45,338 nucleotides of DNA from Euryarchaeota archaeon UBA124. GTDB lineage: Archaea; Thermoplasmatota; Poseidoniia; Poseidoniales; Poseidoniaceae. How positions within the stretch are numbered: position 1 is the first letter of the stretch; each line of letters begins with the position of its first letter. This document shows, piece after piece, positions 16,849 through 26,800 of this stretch. The stretch spans positions 67,343 through 112,680 of the forward strand of contig DAPT01000073.1 in the NCBI GenBank assembly GCA_002502215.1. Direction: 5' to 3'. The notes beneath the pieces were generated by a model, which was not told the DNA's origin, did no database searches, and was given only the letters and a program-made list of their open reading frames with translations. The translations under genes were made by a program, and so were the position numbers.

Positions 16849-16881
16849 CCCAAACACTCGATATTGAAGAGTGTGGCGCTT

Positions 16882-17769
16882 TCATGCTAATGCAAATTCG
16901 GTGGGAACGCTCTGCTCCCAGACATATTCTCCTTGATTGTTAAGGCCAAGATTTTCAAAAATTTCAGGAGTGCAGTGAACTCCAAATTCCCCTTTCAGAC
17001 GCGCCCTTGGTGCAAGGGTCGCAATACGAGCAAATCCCTTTTGCCAAAGTGCTAGCGAGGTAATTGCATCCTGTGAGGTAGGGACTGTCCGTTTCAACCG
17101 AGGCCCGAACGGGGGAGGGTATTCGTAACCCTGCGGTAACAGAAGTTTCCCTTGACGCGTTGGACGCTGCGTAACGTATCGAGGTTTCATGAACTTCCTT
17201 CGAATCGCTCTCCATTTTTTCTTTTGATAGGAGACTCCTGTCAAATATTTGGCTTCATAATCATAGAGGGTCTCTTTGATTTCATTCCAAACTTCAACAT
17301 CCATGCAATAGGTGACCGAATGCGTATGCGTTGCTTCGACAAGATGAAGGTGATTTTCAGTCACATTTTCCTTTGGCAAATTCCAAACCTGGGTCATGCC
17401 AATGTCGTCGTACTGTCTTGCCCAATCTGCAAGGTTGAGACTTGTTTTGATGAAATTAGGGCCGGGAACTAGATCATCTTCCACGAGAATCACGCGGTCA
17501 TAGCCCAATTTATCGTACAAATCTCTGCGAGCACCAATGAGATTTCGACCAACTCCATAATTTTCTTCGCGCAAAATAATCTCTTGATGTTCTAATTTTG
17601 ATTCTTTGATGTGAGCAAGAAGTTCCTGTTGTTTGGATTCGGCTCCTCCGTCGATGTAGTGGTAAACATCGATGTTTTCCAAATCATCTTCGTTCTGTTC
17701 AAGGCCTTTGAGGACCTCGAGAAACAAGTCGGGTCGATTGTAACTTGCAGTGAATAATGCAGTCCTCAT
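16882..17769 (-). CDS. GT-A fold glycosyltransferase
   Basis: 295 residues. The N-terminus TALFTASYNRPDLFLEVLKG is typical of GT-A nucleotide-sugar transferases, and VILVEDDLVPGPNF supplies the metal-binding acidic motif (E97-D98-D99). The order and spacing resemble GNT-I/POMGnT-like (GT13-type) enzymes as much as GT2. It probably transfers a sugar in surface-glycan assembly; donor and acceptor are unknown. It sits back to back with the epimerase-TupA-aminotransferase genes and probably belongs to the same island. Confidence 0.8.
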   Translation of the reverse strand: MRTALFTASYNRPDLFLEVLKGLEQNEDDLENIDVYHYIDGGAESKQQELLAHIKESKLEHQEIILREENYGVGRNLIGARRDLYDKLGYDRVILVEDDLVPGPNFIKTSLNLADWARQYDDIGMTQVWNLPKENVTENHLHLVEATHTHSVTYCMDVEVWNEIKETLYDYEAKYLTGVSYQKKKWRAIRRKFMKPRYVTQRPTRQGKLLLPQGYEYPPPFGPRLKRTVPTSQDAITSLALWQKGFARIATLAPRARLKGEFGVHCTPEIFENLGLNNQGEYVWEQSVPTEFALA

Positions 17770-17905
17770 CCCAAGTTACTCCTCGATTTTTGCATCTGAA
17801 CAAACTAAAAAAAGTCTTGCTCAAAGTTGAACCCCCTGAATTGGATATACGCTGTCGATGCTTGCAAGGAAATTCCTCTTTAAGCCTGAGCGAGTGGGAT
17901 TGCAT

Positions 17906-18826
17906 ATGGCCACCATCCTTGTGACCGGAGCTTCAGGAATGCTTGGCCAGCATCTTGTTCCAATGCTCAAAAACAAGGGACACAGCGTTCTAACGCCCTC
18001 TCGGCATGAACTTGACCTTTCAGATGCTTATGCAACGTCAGAGTACATTGAGTCCAATCTACCGAATTTTGTCGTCCATTGCGCAGCGTTCGTTGCAGGA
18101 ATTGCCTCGAGTAAAACCATCAAACATCACTCGCTTGACCAAAATATATCCATGGGATTAAACCTTATTCGAGCATGTGTAAAGCATGGAGTAGCGAACA
18201 TGATCAATGTTGGTAGTGCAACTGTTTATCCAAACGAAGCACCTCAACCACTCTCAGAATCTTCGATTGGAGATGGCCCGCTTGAAGGTCCGATTGAAGG
18301 ATACGCATTGTCGAAATACGTTGTCTACCGAGCATGCGAGATGGCAAACGAACAGCACAGTGTGTCATTTAAGACGATTCTTCCCTGCAATCTCTTTGGC
18401 CCATACGACAATTTTTCACTCGAAACGGGCCACATGCTTCCCGCAATCCTGCACAGAATGCATCAGGCAAAGCAGAACGATGATGCTCAAGTTACAATTT
18501 GGGGCGATGGTACGGCTAAGCGAGAATTCCTCTATGCGCCTGATTTAGCAGATTTCATATGTTTTGCAATTGACAATTTTGAAGAATTACCAGGAGTGAT
18601 GAACGTAGGTTCAGGCCTAGAGATTAGCGTCAATGCAATGCACAAGCATATGGCGAAGGTAATTGGATACTCAGGGGAATTTGAACACGATTTGAGCAAA
18701 CCGGTTGGCCGTTTACGCCGATGTCTCGACCTACGCTATCAAGAAACCCTTGGTTGGTCTCCGAAAACGGCGTTTCAAGATGCGCTTGAATTGACCTACG
18801 ACGACATGCGGAGGTCATTGGAATGA
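17906..18826 (+). CDS. NAD(P)-dependent sugar epimerase/reductase (GDP-fucose synthase-like)
   Basis: 306 residues from the ATG at 17906, where the Rossmann motif VTGASGMLG starts at once; the frame is open upstream to 17858 but adds no family sequence. The short-chain dehydrogenase catalytic Tyr-x3-Lys is in GYALSKYVVYRA, with Ser/Thr in NVGSATVYP. The C-terminal half (FGPYDNFSLETGHMLPAIL, GDGTAKREFLYAPDLADF) is very like GDP-L-fucose synthase and related 4-epimerase/reductases. Its 3' end overlaps the TupA-type gene by 4 nt (ATGA), indicating an operon. Likely makes a nucleotide sugar for the surface glycan. Confidence 0.87.
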   Translation: MATILVTGASGMLGQHLVPMLKNKGHSVLTPSRHELDLSDAYATSEYIESNLPNFVVHCAAFVAGIASSKTIKHHSLDQNISMGLNLIRACVKHGVANMINVGSATVYPNEAPQPLSESSIGDGPLEGPIEGYALSKYVVYRACEMANEQHSVSFKTILPCNLFGPYDNFSLETGHMLPAILHRMHQAKQNDDAQVTIWGDGTAKREFLYAPDLADFICFAIDNFEELPGVMNVGSGLEISVNAMHKHMAKVIGYSGEFEHDLSKPVGRLRRCLDLRYQETLGWSPKTAFQDALELTYDDMRRSLE

Positions 18827-19758
18827 AAGGTGGTTCAACCGGGAATCTCGCAGCCAAGTTACTTCCAGGCGGAGTCCATCCGTGGCATGCTTTTGATGAA
18901 TCAAAGGCAGGCTATTACAGCCAACTCCAACTCAAACGATGTGTCGAAGACCGCAACCCTATCCTTCCAATCATGGAAGACAAATATCGATCAAGAGAAC
19001 TTGTGCTCACAAAAAACGTATGTCACCTGACTGAACTGTACCACTGGTCTGAGGAGGTTGAAATCGATTGGGATAATTTACCTGAACGTTGCGTCATCAA
19101 GACCAACCACTGGTCGGGTGATGCATTATTTATCCTGGACAACGGACCAGAACCACTCGCAAACATTCCTCGAAAATTTCGTATTTTTTCAAGAACAGAT
19201 AATCGATATCGTGTAATTCGAAACTGGCGTGACCAGAATGGCAAACCTTGGCCGAAGTGGCGAATTGAGCGTTCACTCCGCTGGTGCTTGCGACAAGCAT
19301 TCCCTGTTCCCCTCGAGTGGGGGGCTGCGAACATCAAACCCCGAGGCGTGATGATTGAAGAACTGCTCACCGACAACAATGCGTTACCCAACGATTGGAA
19401 AGTCCATGTTTTTCATGGAAAGGCAGGATTCATCCAATACGATACGGGGCGTATGACTTCTCATTCTCAATCCATTTACTCACTTGATGGGCAACGCATT
19501 CAACAAACAAACGGACGATGGAGCGAAGAGCATACACCGGATGAGATTGTTTCCATTCTCGGAAAAGATGGCATCGATGAACTCGTCCATATTGCGGAAC
19601 GTTTGGCTGAAGACATTGATTATTCACGCGTGGATCTCTTTTTGGCCGATGGAAAATGGTATTTCGGGGAGTATACCAATTACCACAACTCCTGCCATCC
19701 ACAGTCCATTGAATGGGAGAAGCTTGGTGGTGCATTGTGGTCAAACACTGAACACTAA
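18823..19758 (+). CDS. TupA-like ATP-grasp ligase
   Basis: 311 residues resembling the ATP-grasp family typified by TupA (teichuronopeptide biosynthesis). Visible landmarks are KTNHWSGDALFIL, the DWKVHVFHGKAGFIQYDTGR segment, and the C-terminal metal-site strand YSRVDLFLADGKWYFGEYTN. Family members form an amide bond, adding an amino acid to a sugar polymer or lipid. It starts in a 4-nt overlap with the epimerase and precedes an aminotransferase, so decoration of an amino or uronic sugar in a cell-surface glycan is a fair inference. The acceptor is unknown. Confidence 0.78.
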   Translation: MKGGSTGNLAAKLLPGGVHPWHAFDESKAGYYSQLQLKRCVEDRNPILPIMEDKYRSRELVLTKNVCHLTELYHWSEEVEIDWDNLPERCVIKTNHWSGDALFILDNGPEPLANIPRKFRIFSRTDNRYRVIRNWRDQNGKPWPKWRIERSLRWCLRQAFPVPLEWGAANIKPRGVMIEELLTDNNALPNDWKVHVFHGKAGFIQYDTGRMTSHSQSIYSLDGQRIQQTNGRWSEEHTPDEIVSILGKDGIDELVHIAERLAEDIDYSRVDLFLADGKWYFGEYTNYHNSCHPQSIEWEKLGGALWSNTEH

Positions 19759-19798
19759 ATTTCGATACATTCAAAACCATCGGGCCTGAGGAAATTAC

Positions 19799-19805
19799 GG
19801 AGGGG
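19799..19805 (+). promoter_or_regulatory. Shine-Dalgarno-like GGAGGGG before the aminotransferase
   Basis: GGAGGGG lies about 5-7 nt before an in-frame CTG at 19811 and 2-4 nt before an ATT at 19808. Most starts in this window lack such a sequence. Its position supports initiation well upstream of the first TTG (19916). Confidence 0.45.
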
Positions 19806-19810
19806 TTATT

Positions 19811-21052
19811 CTGGAAGCACCAAATCAACAGCGAAGGCTAGTTGTTGAAGGCGGCGAAAGCATTGTTGATTTTGACAACAAGGCGTTCAAACCCATTCCA
19901 CAAACTGGCATTGATTTGGCAGTGAAGGCAATGAATGCAGGCGTAATGTATCGTTACCAACCGAAATCGAAAGAAGACTCGCTTACTGCATCCTTTGAAC
20001 ACGACTTTGCCCAGTACATGGGCGTTAAGCACGCAGTTGGCACAAACTCATGCGGCTCTGCAATGTTCATTGCTCTGAACATTGTTGGTGTCCAACCAGG
20101 TGATACGGTGTTGACCAACGCTTTCACATTCCATGCGGTTCCAAGCGTAATCGAGCATGCACGTGCAGTCCCAGTTCTCATTGAAAGCAATCGAGAGTGG
20201 GCTATGGATCCGAATGACTTGGACAAGAAAGCAACCGAAACAGGAGCCAAGGTCTTGCTGATGTCCTACATGCGAGGACACGTTCCAGACATGGATGCAA
20301 TAATGAAAGTTGTAGAAAAACATGGGCTCATTTTGATTGAGGACTGTGCACACGCCTACGCCACACTTTGGAACAACAAACTCCTTGGCACATTTGGCGA
20401 AATTGGCTGTTTTTCGACACAGTCTTCGAAAGCTCTCTCGGCAGGAGAAGGCGGTATTTTCATTACAGACAACGATGAACACGCTGCAAGAGCCGTACTG
20501 TATGCAGGATCTTATGAACGCCTGTGGATGAAGCACTACGACCTTGATGCAGGATTAATGGATCGCCTGCAAAACCAAGTCCCCGGCTACTCGATGCGAA
20601 TGCAAGAAGTTACGGCAGCGATGCTTACACCACAAATCGAACGTCTTTCAACCATCAAGAAGATTCATGTTGACAACTGGGAACTTCTTCATTCTCTGAT
20701 TCACGATCATCCCAACATCGAGATTCCGATGCCTCTGCCAGAAGTCGACCCATTTTGTGACACCATGCAATTCCATTTGGTTGGACTGTCAAGAGATGAG
20801 GCGGACCGATTCATTGACCTGATGAAGCAAGAAGGCATACCCATGCAAATCTTTGGGGCTCGACGCAATGCTCGTGATTTTCGGCAATGGGAATACATCA
20901 AAGCGCATCAGGATGAACTCAATGAGACAATCGCAAACATAGAATTCGCCTGCGACTTATCGATGCAACCTCATTTAACTCAAGAGAACATTCGAATTAT
21001 GGCTCAAGTCATTCAAGATGTTTTGACCTACATTGGCGAGCAGGCGCATTGA
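19811..21052 (+). CDS. DegT/DnrJ/EryC1/StrS-family PLP sugar aminotransferase
   Basis: Transfers an amino group to a nucleotide keto-sugar. The PLP Lys is in CFSTQSSKALSAGEGG (about residue 207 in this long form); ILIEDCAHAYAT carries the PLP-contact Asp, and GVKHAVGTNSCGSAMF is the cofactor-phosphate loop. The first conventional start is a TTG at 19916, but the frame is open from 19790 and encodes a plausible family N-terminus (KPIPQTGIDLAVKAMNAG) that a 19916 start would cut in two. A CTG at 19811 with a good Shine-Dalgarno-like sequence is taken as the likely start; this is tentative. It belongs to the glycan operon after the TupA-like gene. Confidence 0.85.
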   Translation: MEAPNQQRRLVVEGGESIVDFDNKAFKPIPQTGIDLAVKAMNAGVMYRYQPKSKEDSLTASFEHDFAQYMGVKHAVGTNSCGSAMFIALNIVGVQPGDTVLTNAFTFHAVPSVIEHARAVPVLIESNREWAMDPNDLDKKATETGAKVLLMSYMRGHVPDMDAIMKVVEKHGLILIEDCAHAYATLWNNKLLGTFGEIGCFSTQSSKALSAGEGGIFITDNDEHAARAVLYAGSYERLWMKHYDLDAGLMDRLQNQVPGYSMRMQEVTAAMLTPQIERLSTIKKIHVDNWELLHSLIHDHPNIEIPMPLPEVDPFCDTMQFHLVGLSRDEADRFIDLMKQEGIPMQIFGARRNARDFRQWEYIKAHQDELNETIANIEFACDLSMQPHLTQENIRIMAQVIQDVLTYIGEQAH

Positions 21053-21117
21053 AACCAATCTACAATGATTCTTCATCGGTTTGTTTTAAACCAATAACTC
21101 TTAGCAAGGCTGTTCTT

Positions 21118-21714
21118 ATGGCGAAAGATGGTTCTCCTTCCTTGTTCCGAAAGTGGGTGATGCGGCAGTATTGGCGAATGCAACAATCCCAAGCAGTCGT
21201 GGGTTTGCTTCTGTGGGGTACAACCATTACGCTGCTTGTCTGGCCGTATGTTCGCTGGCGATTTGAGTCTTCATGTGCGGATTCTTTTTGCTTCAACGAC
21301 ACGATTTTTGGCATACCGGCAACGTATCTTGGTTTGCTTTCTATTTTCTTCACCGTTATGATGAGCGTTCTTCTGATTGGCTACCTTTACGATCAAGTGT
21401 TTACGCTTTGGACTGAATGGCGCAGTGTCGACATGGAACGTAATCCGTACGTAACATATGCATTAACCCCGAACTGGATGATGATGACTGCACTGCAGGC
21501 TGAAATGCTTCGTCGCCAGTCCGAAGGGGATGAAGCTATGCAAGCACAGGCGGAATGGTTCCTGAACTGGTGCAAAACGTATGCAGACGGTGAAATGTTT
21601 GCGCGTGCCGTTCAACGTTGGGACAAGGACCTTGGTCACACGCCCACATTTTGGTTCACCGATGATGACGCTATGCAACGGGCACGAGAAATCAAATTCG
21701 ATGATGATGATTGA
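21118..21714 (+). CDS. two-helix membrane protein of unknown function
   Basis: 198 residues from the ATG at 21118; an in-frame TTG at 21049 would overlap the aminotransferase stop and adds 23 unremarkable residues. Helices lie at about 26-44 and 66-90, with two Cys in the loop between them (SSCADSFCFND). The C-terminal half is soluble, helical and Trp-rich (AEWFLNWCKTYADGEMFARA), ending in an acidic run. Not a recognised family. Confidence 0.7.
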   Translation: MAKDGSPSLFRKWVMRQYWRMQQSQAVVGLLLWGTTITLLVWPYVRWRFESSCADSFCFNDTIFGIPATYLGLLSIFFTVMMSVLLIGYLYDQVFTLWTEWRSVDMERNPYVTYALTPNWMMMTALQAEMLRRQSEGDEAMQAQAEWFLNWCKTYADGEMFARAVQRWDKDLGHTPTFWFTDDDAMQRAREIKFDDDD

Positions 21715-21790
21715 CACAGCAAGGGATGGACATTCAACGGGCAACGATGTTCGTCAAATGATTGATGAACAGGCATACCATCGTTCCAAC

Positions 21791-22759
21791 ATGGGCAAGA
21801 CATCCACACAAAGGATTGTCTTGTCCTGTGTGCTTGTATTGTTGCTTCTTCCTACCACAGCAATAGGCGAGGAAGAACCTGCATGGAAGAGCAACGGTAT
21901 CGATCCTTCAACGTGGACTGATGGACCGGTGGTTGAGGATACGCCAATGCAACATTCGTATTTTGGCGACCCCATATTCGCCATTGATGTTACCTACACT
22001 CCCGATCATTTTGAGAGCGAAATCTCAGGAACAATCGTCATTGAACTGTTTCCACAATGGGCTCCAATTACAGTTGAAAATATGATTGAGCACATCGAAG
22101 AAGGACTGTACAATGGTATCTTTTTCCACCGGGTCATCAATGATTTTGTTACCCAGTCTGGTGACCCAGAATGCAAGACAAACGGTGTCTACATTCCAGG
22201 ATTGCCTGCTCAATGTGGGAGCGGTGGAACAGGAGAAACCATTCCTCTTGAGCACAACGATAACCTAAGTCACGTCGATGGCGCAATAGGGATGGCACGT
22301 GGTACCGAAGAAGCCTCAGCTGATTCTCAGTGGTACATCGCCGAAACAGAGGCGCATGGTCTCGACCCTGAAAACAGGGATGATGGGGGATATGCAACCT
22401 TTGGAATTGTTCGTGATGGAATGAGCCATGTCCGAGCGATTGCTGAGGTTCCAACATCGGATGATCCGACCGGAACGGACATCAACAATCCGTTTTCGAC
22501 AGCAGGCCGCCCAATTTACGAGGTGAGAATAAACAGCGTGCAGATGATCGGTGTAGCAGATCCGGATGGCCAACTCTCGGGCCAGGCATCTCTTGACGAA
22601 GTCGAATCAGGCATGGGCACGACGATTTTGTTTGTTACTCTGTTTGTCGTCCTCGTCCTTGGAGTGGGGTATGTTGTTATGCAAAACAATGCCAAACAAG
22701 AAACTCCAATTTACGAGGCAGAACTGATCGAAGAAAATGAAACATCCAACACGACGTGA
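21791..22759 (+). CDS. exported, membrane-anchored cyclophilin-type peptidyl-prolyl isomerase
   Basis: 322 residues from the ATG at 21791, which puts a signal peptide (residues ~8-27) at the N-terminus. The cyclophilin domain (about 55-255) shows GTIVIELFPQWAPITVENMI, the catalytic FFHRVINDFVTQSGDP, GAIGMARG and DSQWYIAETEAHGLD, followed by YATFGIVRDGM. One membrane helix (about 278-298) anchors it, with a short acidic cytoplasmic tail. It likely helps fold exported proteins outside the membrane, fitting the many surface proteins here. Its last 49 nt overlap the 3' end of the convergent taw2 gene. Confidence 0.88.
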   Translation: MGKTSTQRIVLSCVLVLLLLPTTAIGEEEPAWKSNGIDPSTWTDGPVVEDTPMQHSYFGDPIFAIDVTYTPDHFESEISGTIVIELFPQWAPITVENMIEHIEEGLYNGIFFHRVINDFVTQSGDPECKTNGVYIPGLPAQCGSGGTGETIPLEHNDNLSHVDGAIGMARGTEEASADSQWYIAETEAHGLDPENRDDGGYATFGIVRDGMSHVRAIAEVPTSDDPTGTDINNPFSTAGRPIYEVRINSVQMIGVADPDGQLSGQASLDEVESGMGTTILFVTLFVVLVLGVGYVVMQNNAKQETPIYEAELIEENETSNTT

Positions 22760-23817
22760 CGAATTCTCGGAGCGTACCATTTTACCTTCTCAACATTGTA
22801 ATGTTCGACAAACCAGTTTCGCCCGACTTCCGTTGCATACTGCAAACATTGTTGCAACGTTTCTTGACACCAATCTTCGATTCGCTCTTCTTCGACGTTC
22901 ATGTGTATATGAAGGGTGCCACCGGATTCCTTCAACGCTCGAATAGCTGGATACCATGTCGCTTCTGAACTTGGCAAATACCCAAGCAGTACACGATCAG
23001 CAGTACCTTCCAATTTCTGCAGGGTAATTTGGTTGTCGCCAGCATGAACCGTAAGCTTGGAATGAATATTGTTCTCTCGTGCTGACCATTCCAAAGCGTG
23101 AATGCTGCTTGGATTCATTTCACATGCGTGGACATGTGCGACATTTGCGTGAACAAGGAGTTGCATTGTGTAGTATCCTATTCCTGCATAGGCGTCAATA
23201 ACAACCTCACCTTCTGCTTCCACATTGGCCATACGATGACGCTCTGTCACATTGCCAGAGGAATACATCACTTTGCTCGCATCAAATCCGTAGATCAGAC
23301 CGTTGTCTTTGACCTCGACCCACCCATCTGTACCGAGCAGGATTTCGACTTGGGATGCACGCATCAGGTCATCTGAGATTGGTTGTTGTCGGCCAATCCG
23401 TTTAGCATTCATGGCCTTTGCAATACGGTCAAAAAAATCGCTGTGTTCTTGGATGACTTGATTCCATTTATCCCCCAAGAATGCATCTTTTGGGAACAAG
23501 ACAAGGTCATCAAGCCGTTCCCATTTTTTTGGAATGGTTTGAATCAGATCTTTGTTCGAACCGATCATTAGCATCAGTGTTTCCTTCAATTGGTTGTGCG
23601 GATCGATTGAGGGAGGTGCAAGCCTGACTTCTATCTCCTCAATCCTGTGCTGAAAGGCACCGTTTGCGAGAACAACTTTCTCTCGTATTGGTAATGCAAG
23701 CTCATCCCCAACACGCTCGGGGGTGAAGGTCTTGTCAAGAGCATTCAACTCAATCAACATTCGGCGTGCAACCTCAACGTTGACGAGCGGAACAACAAGA
23801 CACGGCTGTTTTGGCAT
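22711..23817 (-). CDS. taw2: Trm5/Tyw2-superfamily enzyme, probable tRNA-Phe wyosine aminocarboxypropyltransferase
   Basis: 368 residues. An N-terminal RNA-binding region precedes a Rossmann methyltransferase-like fold with VMYSSGNVTERHRM, motif I VIDAYAGIGYYT (about 207-217), ACEMNPSSIHALEWSARENN and GDNQ. The segment RVLLGYLPSSEATWYPAIR (Leu-Pro-Ser-Ser instead of the Asn-x-Pro of Trm5 methylases) and the C-terminal VKWYAPRIRHVVLDV are characteristic of Tyw2/Taw2, which moves the aminocarboxypropyl group of S-adenosylmethionine to 4-demethylwyosine at tRNA-Phe position 37. Taw1 and Trm5 would be needed elsewhere. It begins 62 nt from the divergent surface-protein gene. Confidence 0.82.
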   Translation of the reverse strand: MPKQPCLVVPLVNVEVARRMLIELNALDKTFTPERVGDELALPIREKVVLANGAFQHRIEEIEVRLAPPSIDPHNQLKETLMLMIGSNKDLIQTIPKKWERLDDLVLFPKDAFLGDKWNQVIQEHSDFFDRIAKAMNAKRIGRQQPISDDLMRASQVEILLGTDGWVEVKDNGLIYGFDASKVMYSSGNVTERHRMANVEAEGEVVIDAYAGIGYYTMQLLVHANVAHVHACEMNPSSIHALEWSARENNIHSKLTVHAGDNQITLQKLEGTADRVLLGYLPSSEATWYPAIRALKESGGTLHIHMNVEEERIEDWCQETLQQCLQYATEVGRNWFVEHYNVEKVKWYAPRIRHVVLDVSFSSISSAS

Positions 23818-23879
23818 AACGACGCCTACAGTCTCCCTAAGGGGAAGTCCTTTGAAGGTCTTCGGTCTGATGGTACATC

Positions 23880-26800
23880 ATGGAAGAACTAGCGTTCTGG
23901 AAAAATCGCTTCCTTTCATTGTGTTTGACACTGATTTTCGCTGTTCCTCTCCTAGCACCACTCGCATCTGCAGATGGTATGACAACGTGTGACGGCGTTT
24001 CTGGATTCAGTGATTGCGATGATTACGATTCCAACGATGATGAGACGCCCTCCCGGCAAGATTGGATTCGCGGGACGTACGAATTCGATCTACAAGATAC
24101 ATCAACAATCCACATGTCGTTGAGCTGGGCGATTCGTGAATTTGACCGTAGTAAAATTGGTCTTGATGATTCAACAACTCAGACTGCACTCGCCTTTGAT
24201 GGATTGGATGAAGACGATGGTATTCCTGCGGACATGATTCGCACATACTTCGCCTATGATGATGGTTCAGGAACCGTCGGGGACAAAATGTTGGTTGAGG
24301 TTGAAGATACGATCAACGATTTACTCTCAAGTGGATTCGGAACCGTTACTGCAATAAACACACAATACGATGGAATCTACACGGAAGCTGGGGTGTCCGA
24401 GGTTTGCACTACCGATGCAACGCAAGATTCTGTTTATGACGGTACAGGCGTGACCGAAAACAACGTATTTGAGCCCCCAATTTGTTTTTCAACCATCGCT
24501 GAAATCGAATTGTCCACAAGCACATTCAACCTCCTCGATAACGCAGACCTTGATTTGGAGCGAGCGTACCAAGGCCTTCTCATCATGGGGTCCGAATTGA
24601 CAACGCAGTTCAATGTCTTCGCTGAGCCAGGCCACCACTCAACGTTCACCATCAGCCCACCCGACTATGCGGCTGTTATTGGTGCTGATTCCAACAGTTC
24701 AACCGATTTCGATACCTGTCAGTTGACCGGTTGTGTTGGAGAGTGGGCGGTTAACAATCTCGACGATGAACCGACTCGAATGGATCAAACCGTGAGTTTG
24801 ACCATGGGTTATCGAAACACCTCAACAACCTCCGTCGTTGAACTCGACCCAAATGACGAGGCCGTATCGCTTCATTTGAAAGTCGATTTATTTGACGAAC
24901 AAGCCGTACAAATCGACTTCGTTGCAGGCATCAAATATCTCGATACTGCGACGATGAATGATTGGGGCATCTCCTTGGTTGAAATTTCGAACTTAGCGAC
25001 GATTCCTCAGATTACATCCGATGGAATTCGTCTGGCCTACGAAAATGGAATCGCACCGCTTGATGACTTTACGGATCAATTCCCTGTTGCTTCCATTGGT
25101 GATGCTTTTTCCGACTCAATCCCAGGAGGGCCCGATATTCAGATGGGTCAATTGAGTTGGGTGAGCGACTCCGTCGCTGACGGACTCGATGGCCCTGCAG
25201 GTGGTTTGAACTACAGCCATTCTGTTGGGTGTTCCGAGACAGTCACACCACCGGCCACGCTTTCGTATTGCATTCAAGGACCAAGTGCGATGGGGTATGA
25301 TCACCCAATCTATCTGCGTTCAACAAGCAATACATTTGAGCTTGGATTGCTTAGTCTCATTCAGGACAACCTTCCTGATGATGATTTCACAGTTGATGGT
25401 GAGACTTTCTCCGTGAGCGATTATTTTGAAGTCATCACCAATGATGACCTCCGTCGTATGATGGATGCAGGTCTTTCCCTCGAAACAGTACTGGATACTT
25501 CTTTCCTTGAGAGCATGATTCCATCCGACCTGCCGCCATCAAAAATTACGCTTGAACTCATCTTACCAAACTGGATTGAAACCATCAGCGGTGAAGACCG
25601 CATCATATTGGAACATTCTGCTTCAGGTGAAAACAGAAACGAGATTTCGATTGCAGGTCCGTCACCGTATACATACAACCACCCAATTGTTGATGAAAGC
25701 GGTCAGACCATTTGTTTGCAAACCCAGAAGACGTGTGTTTCCACATCGCTTTCCATCGACTTCGAAACCTTCGATATCAATGAGTGGACGAAATCTGTTT
25801 CTGTTGAATTTGGTCTTGAAGCCAATGCCGTTGTTCACCGTATCGCTTTACCACAGGGATACTACGATATCAACGAAGACACGACCGTCCGTATGGAAGT
25901 AATCCCGAGTGACTTGGTTCGGTTGATTGGTGACATCATGAGTCGCATCGAAAGCCCGATGAAAATCGAGCGCTGTCTCCAACCCAATACTGATTTTGAG
26001 GATTGTCCTGAATCGCGTCGACTCGTTTTCGAACTTACCTCTGATGGACTGATGGAGTTCGGGACCGACGTGGGGGAAATCCTCACAAATGAAATTCATA
26101 TTGTCTCGAAAGAACTTGAAGAGATTGACGACGGTCCTGACTTTTCAGAGGTTGATATCGGTGATTTTTCAATCGAAACAAGCCTCGCTGGACTTGGAAC
26201 ACCAGGGCCGATCGTCTCCGATGAAGTGGGTTTGAGTGTCAGTCTCAAGATTCCAAAAGTGCGGTTCACGCTGGCAGTTTCAAGTCCTTGGGGCGATTTG
26301 ATTAGTGGCGATCCTGATTTGATTACGCTCTCCCTTTTGACCGAGGATGTTAGCAATGCATTCCGCACACCGCTTCTCCAACCGATGGTCATGATTGTGG
26401 ATGAGATGTCATCGATGATGACAGCGAGCCTCGTTTCATCAGAAGGCATAACCTTCCCTCCGCTTGAGGAGGAGGCGCTCACTATCCAAACTGGTTCTTG
26501 GGACACAACCATTCACGAAGAGACAGAACTCGACCTAACAGGTCCAGTGAGCTTTACACTCCCCAAGGGGATTGTCGTCAAGGAAGCAACATCAGCGCAA
26601 GGCAACATGGTCATCACCGAAGATGAGGATGGTCGACAAGTCATCACCTACACGATTCCACCAGATGGTCTCGATGACGAAGTTACGCTTCGACTGCAGG
26701 TCACATGGATCTATTTGCTTGGTCAATTTTGGGCTTATCCTGCTGTCGTTGTTATTTTGCTCATCCTTTTGATTCGACGTCGCCGAAAGAAGAAGAAGAA

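Noticed and set aside
17770..17905. Longest divergent gap in the right half examined for a tRNA or small RNA
   Set aside because: No cloverleaf, T-loop or A/B-box pattern is seen; it appears to hold only the two promoters of the glycan genes.
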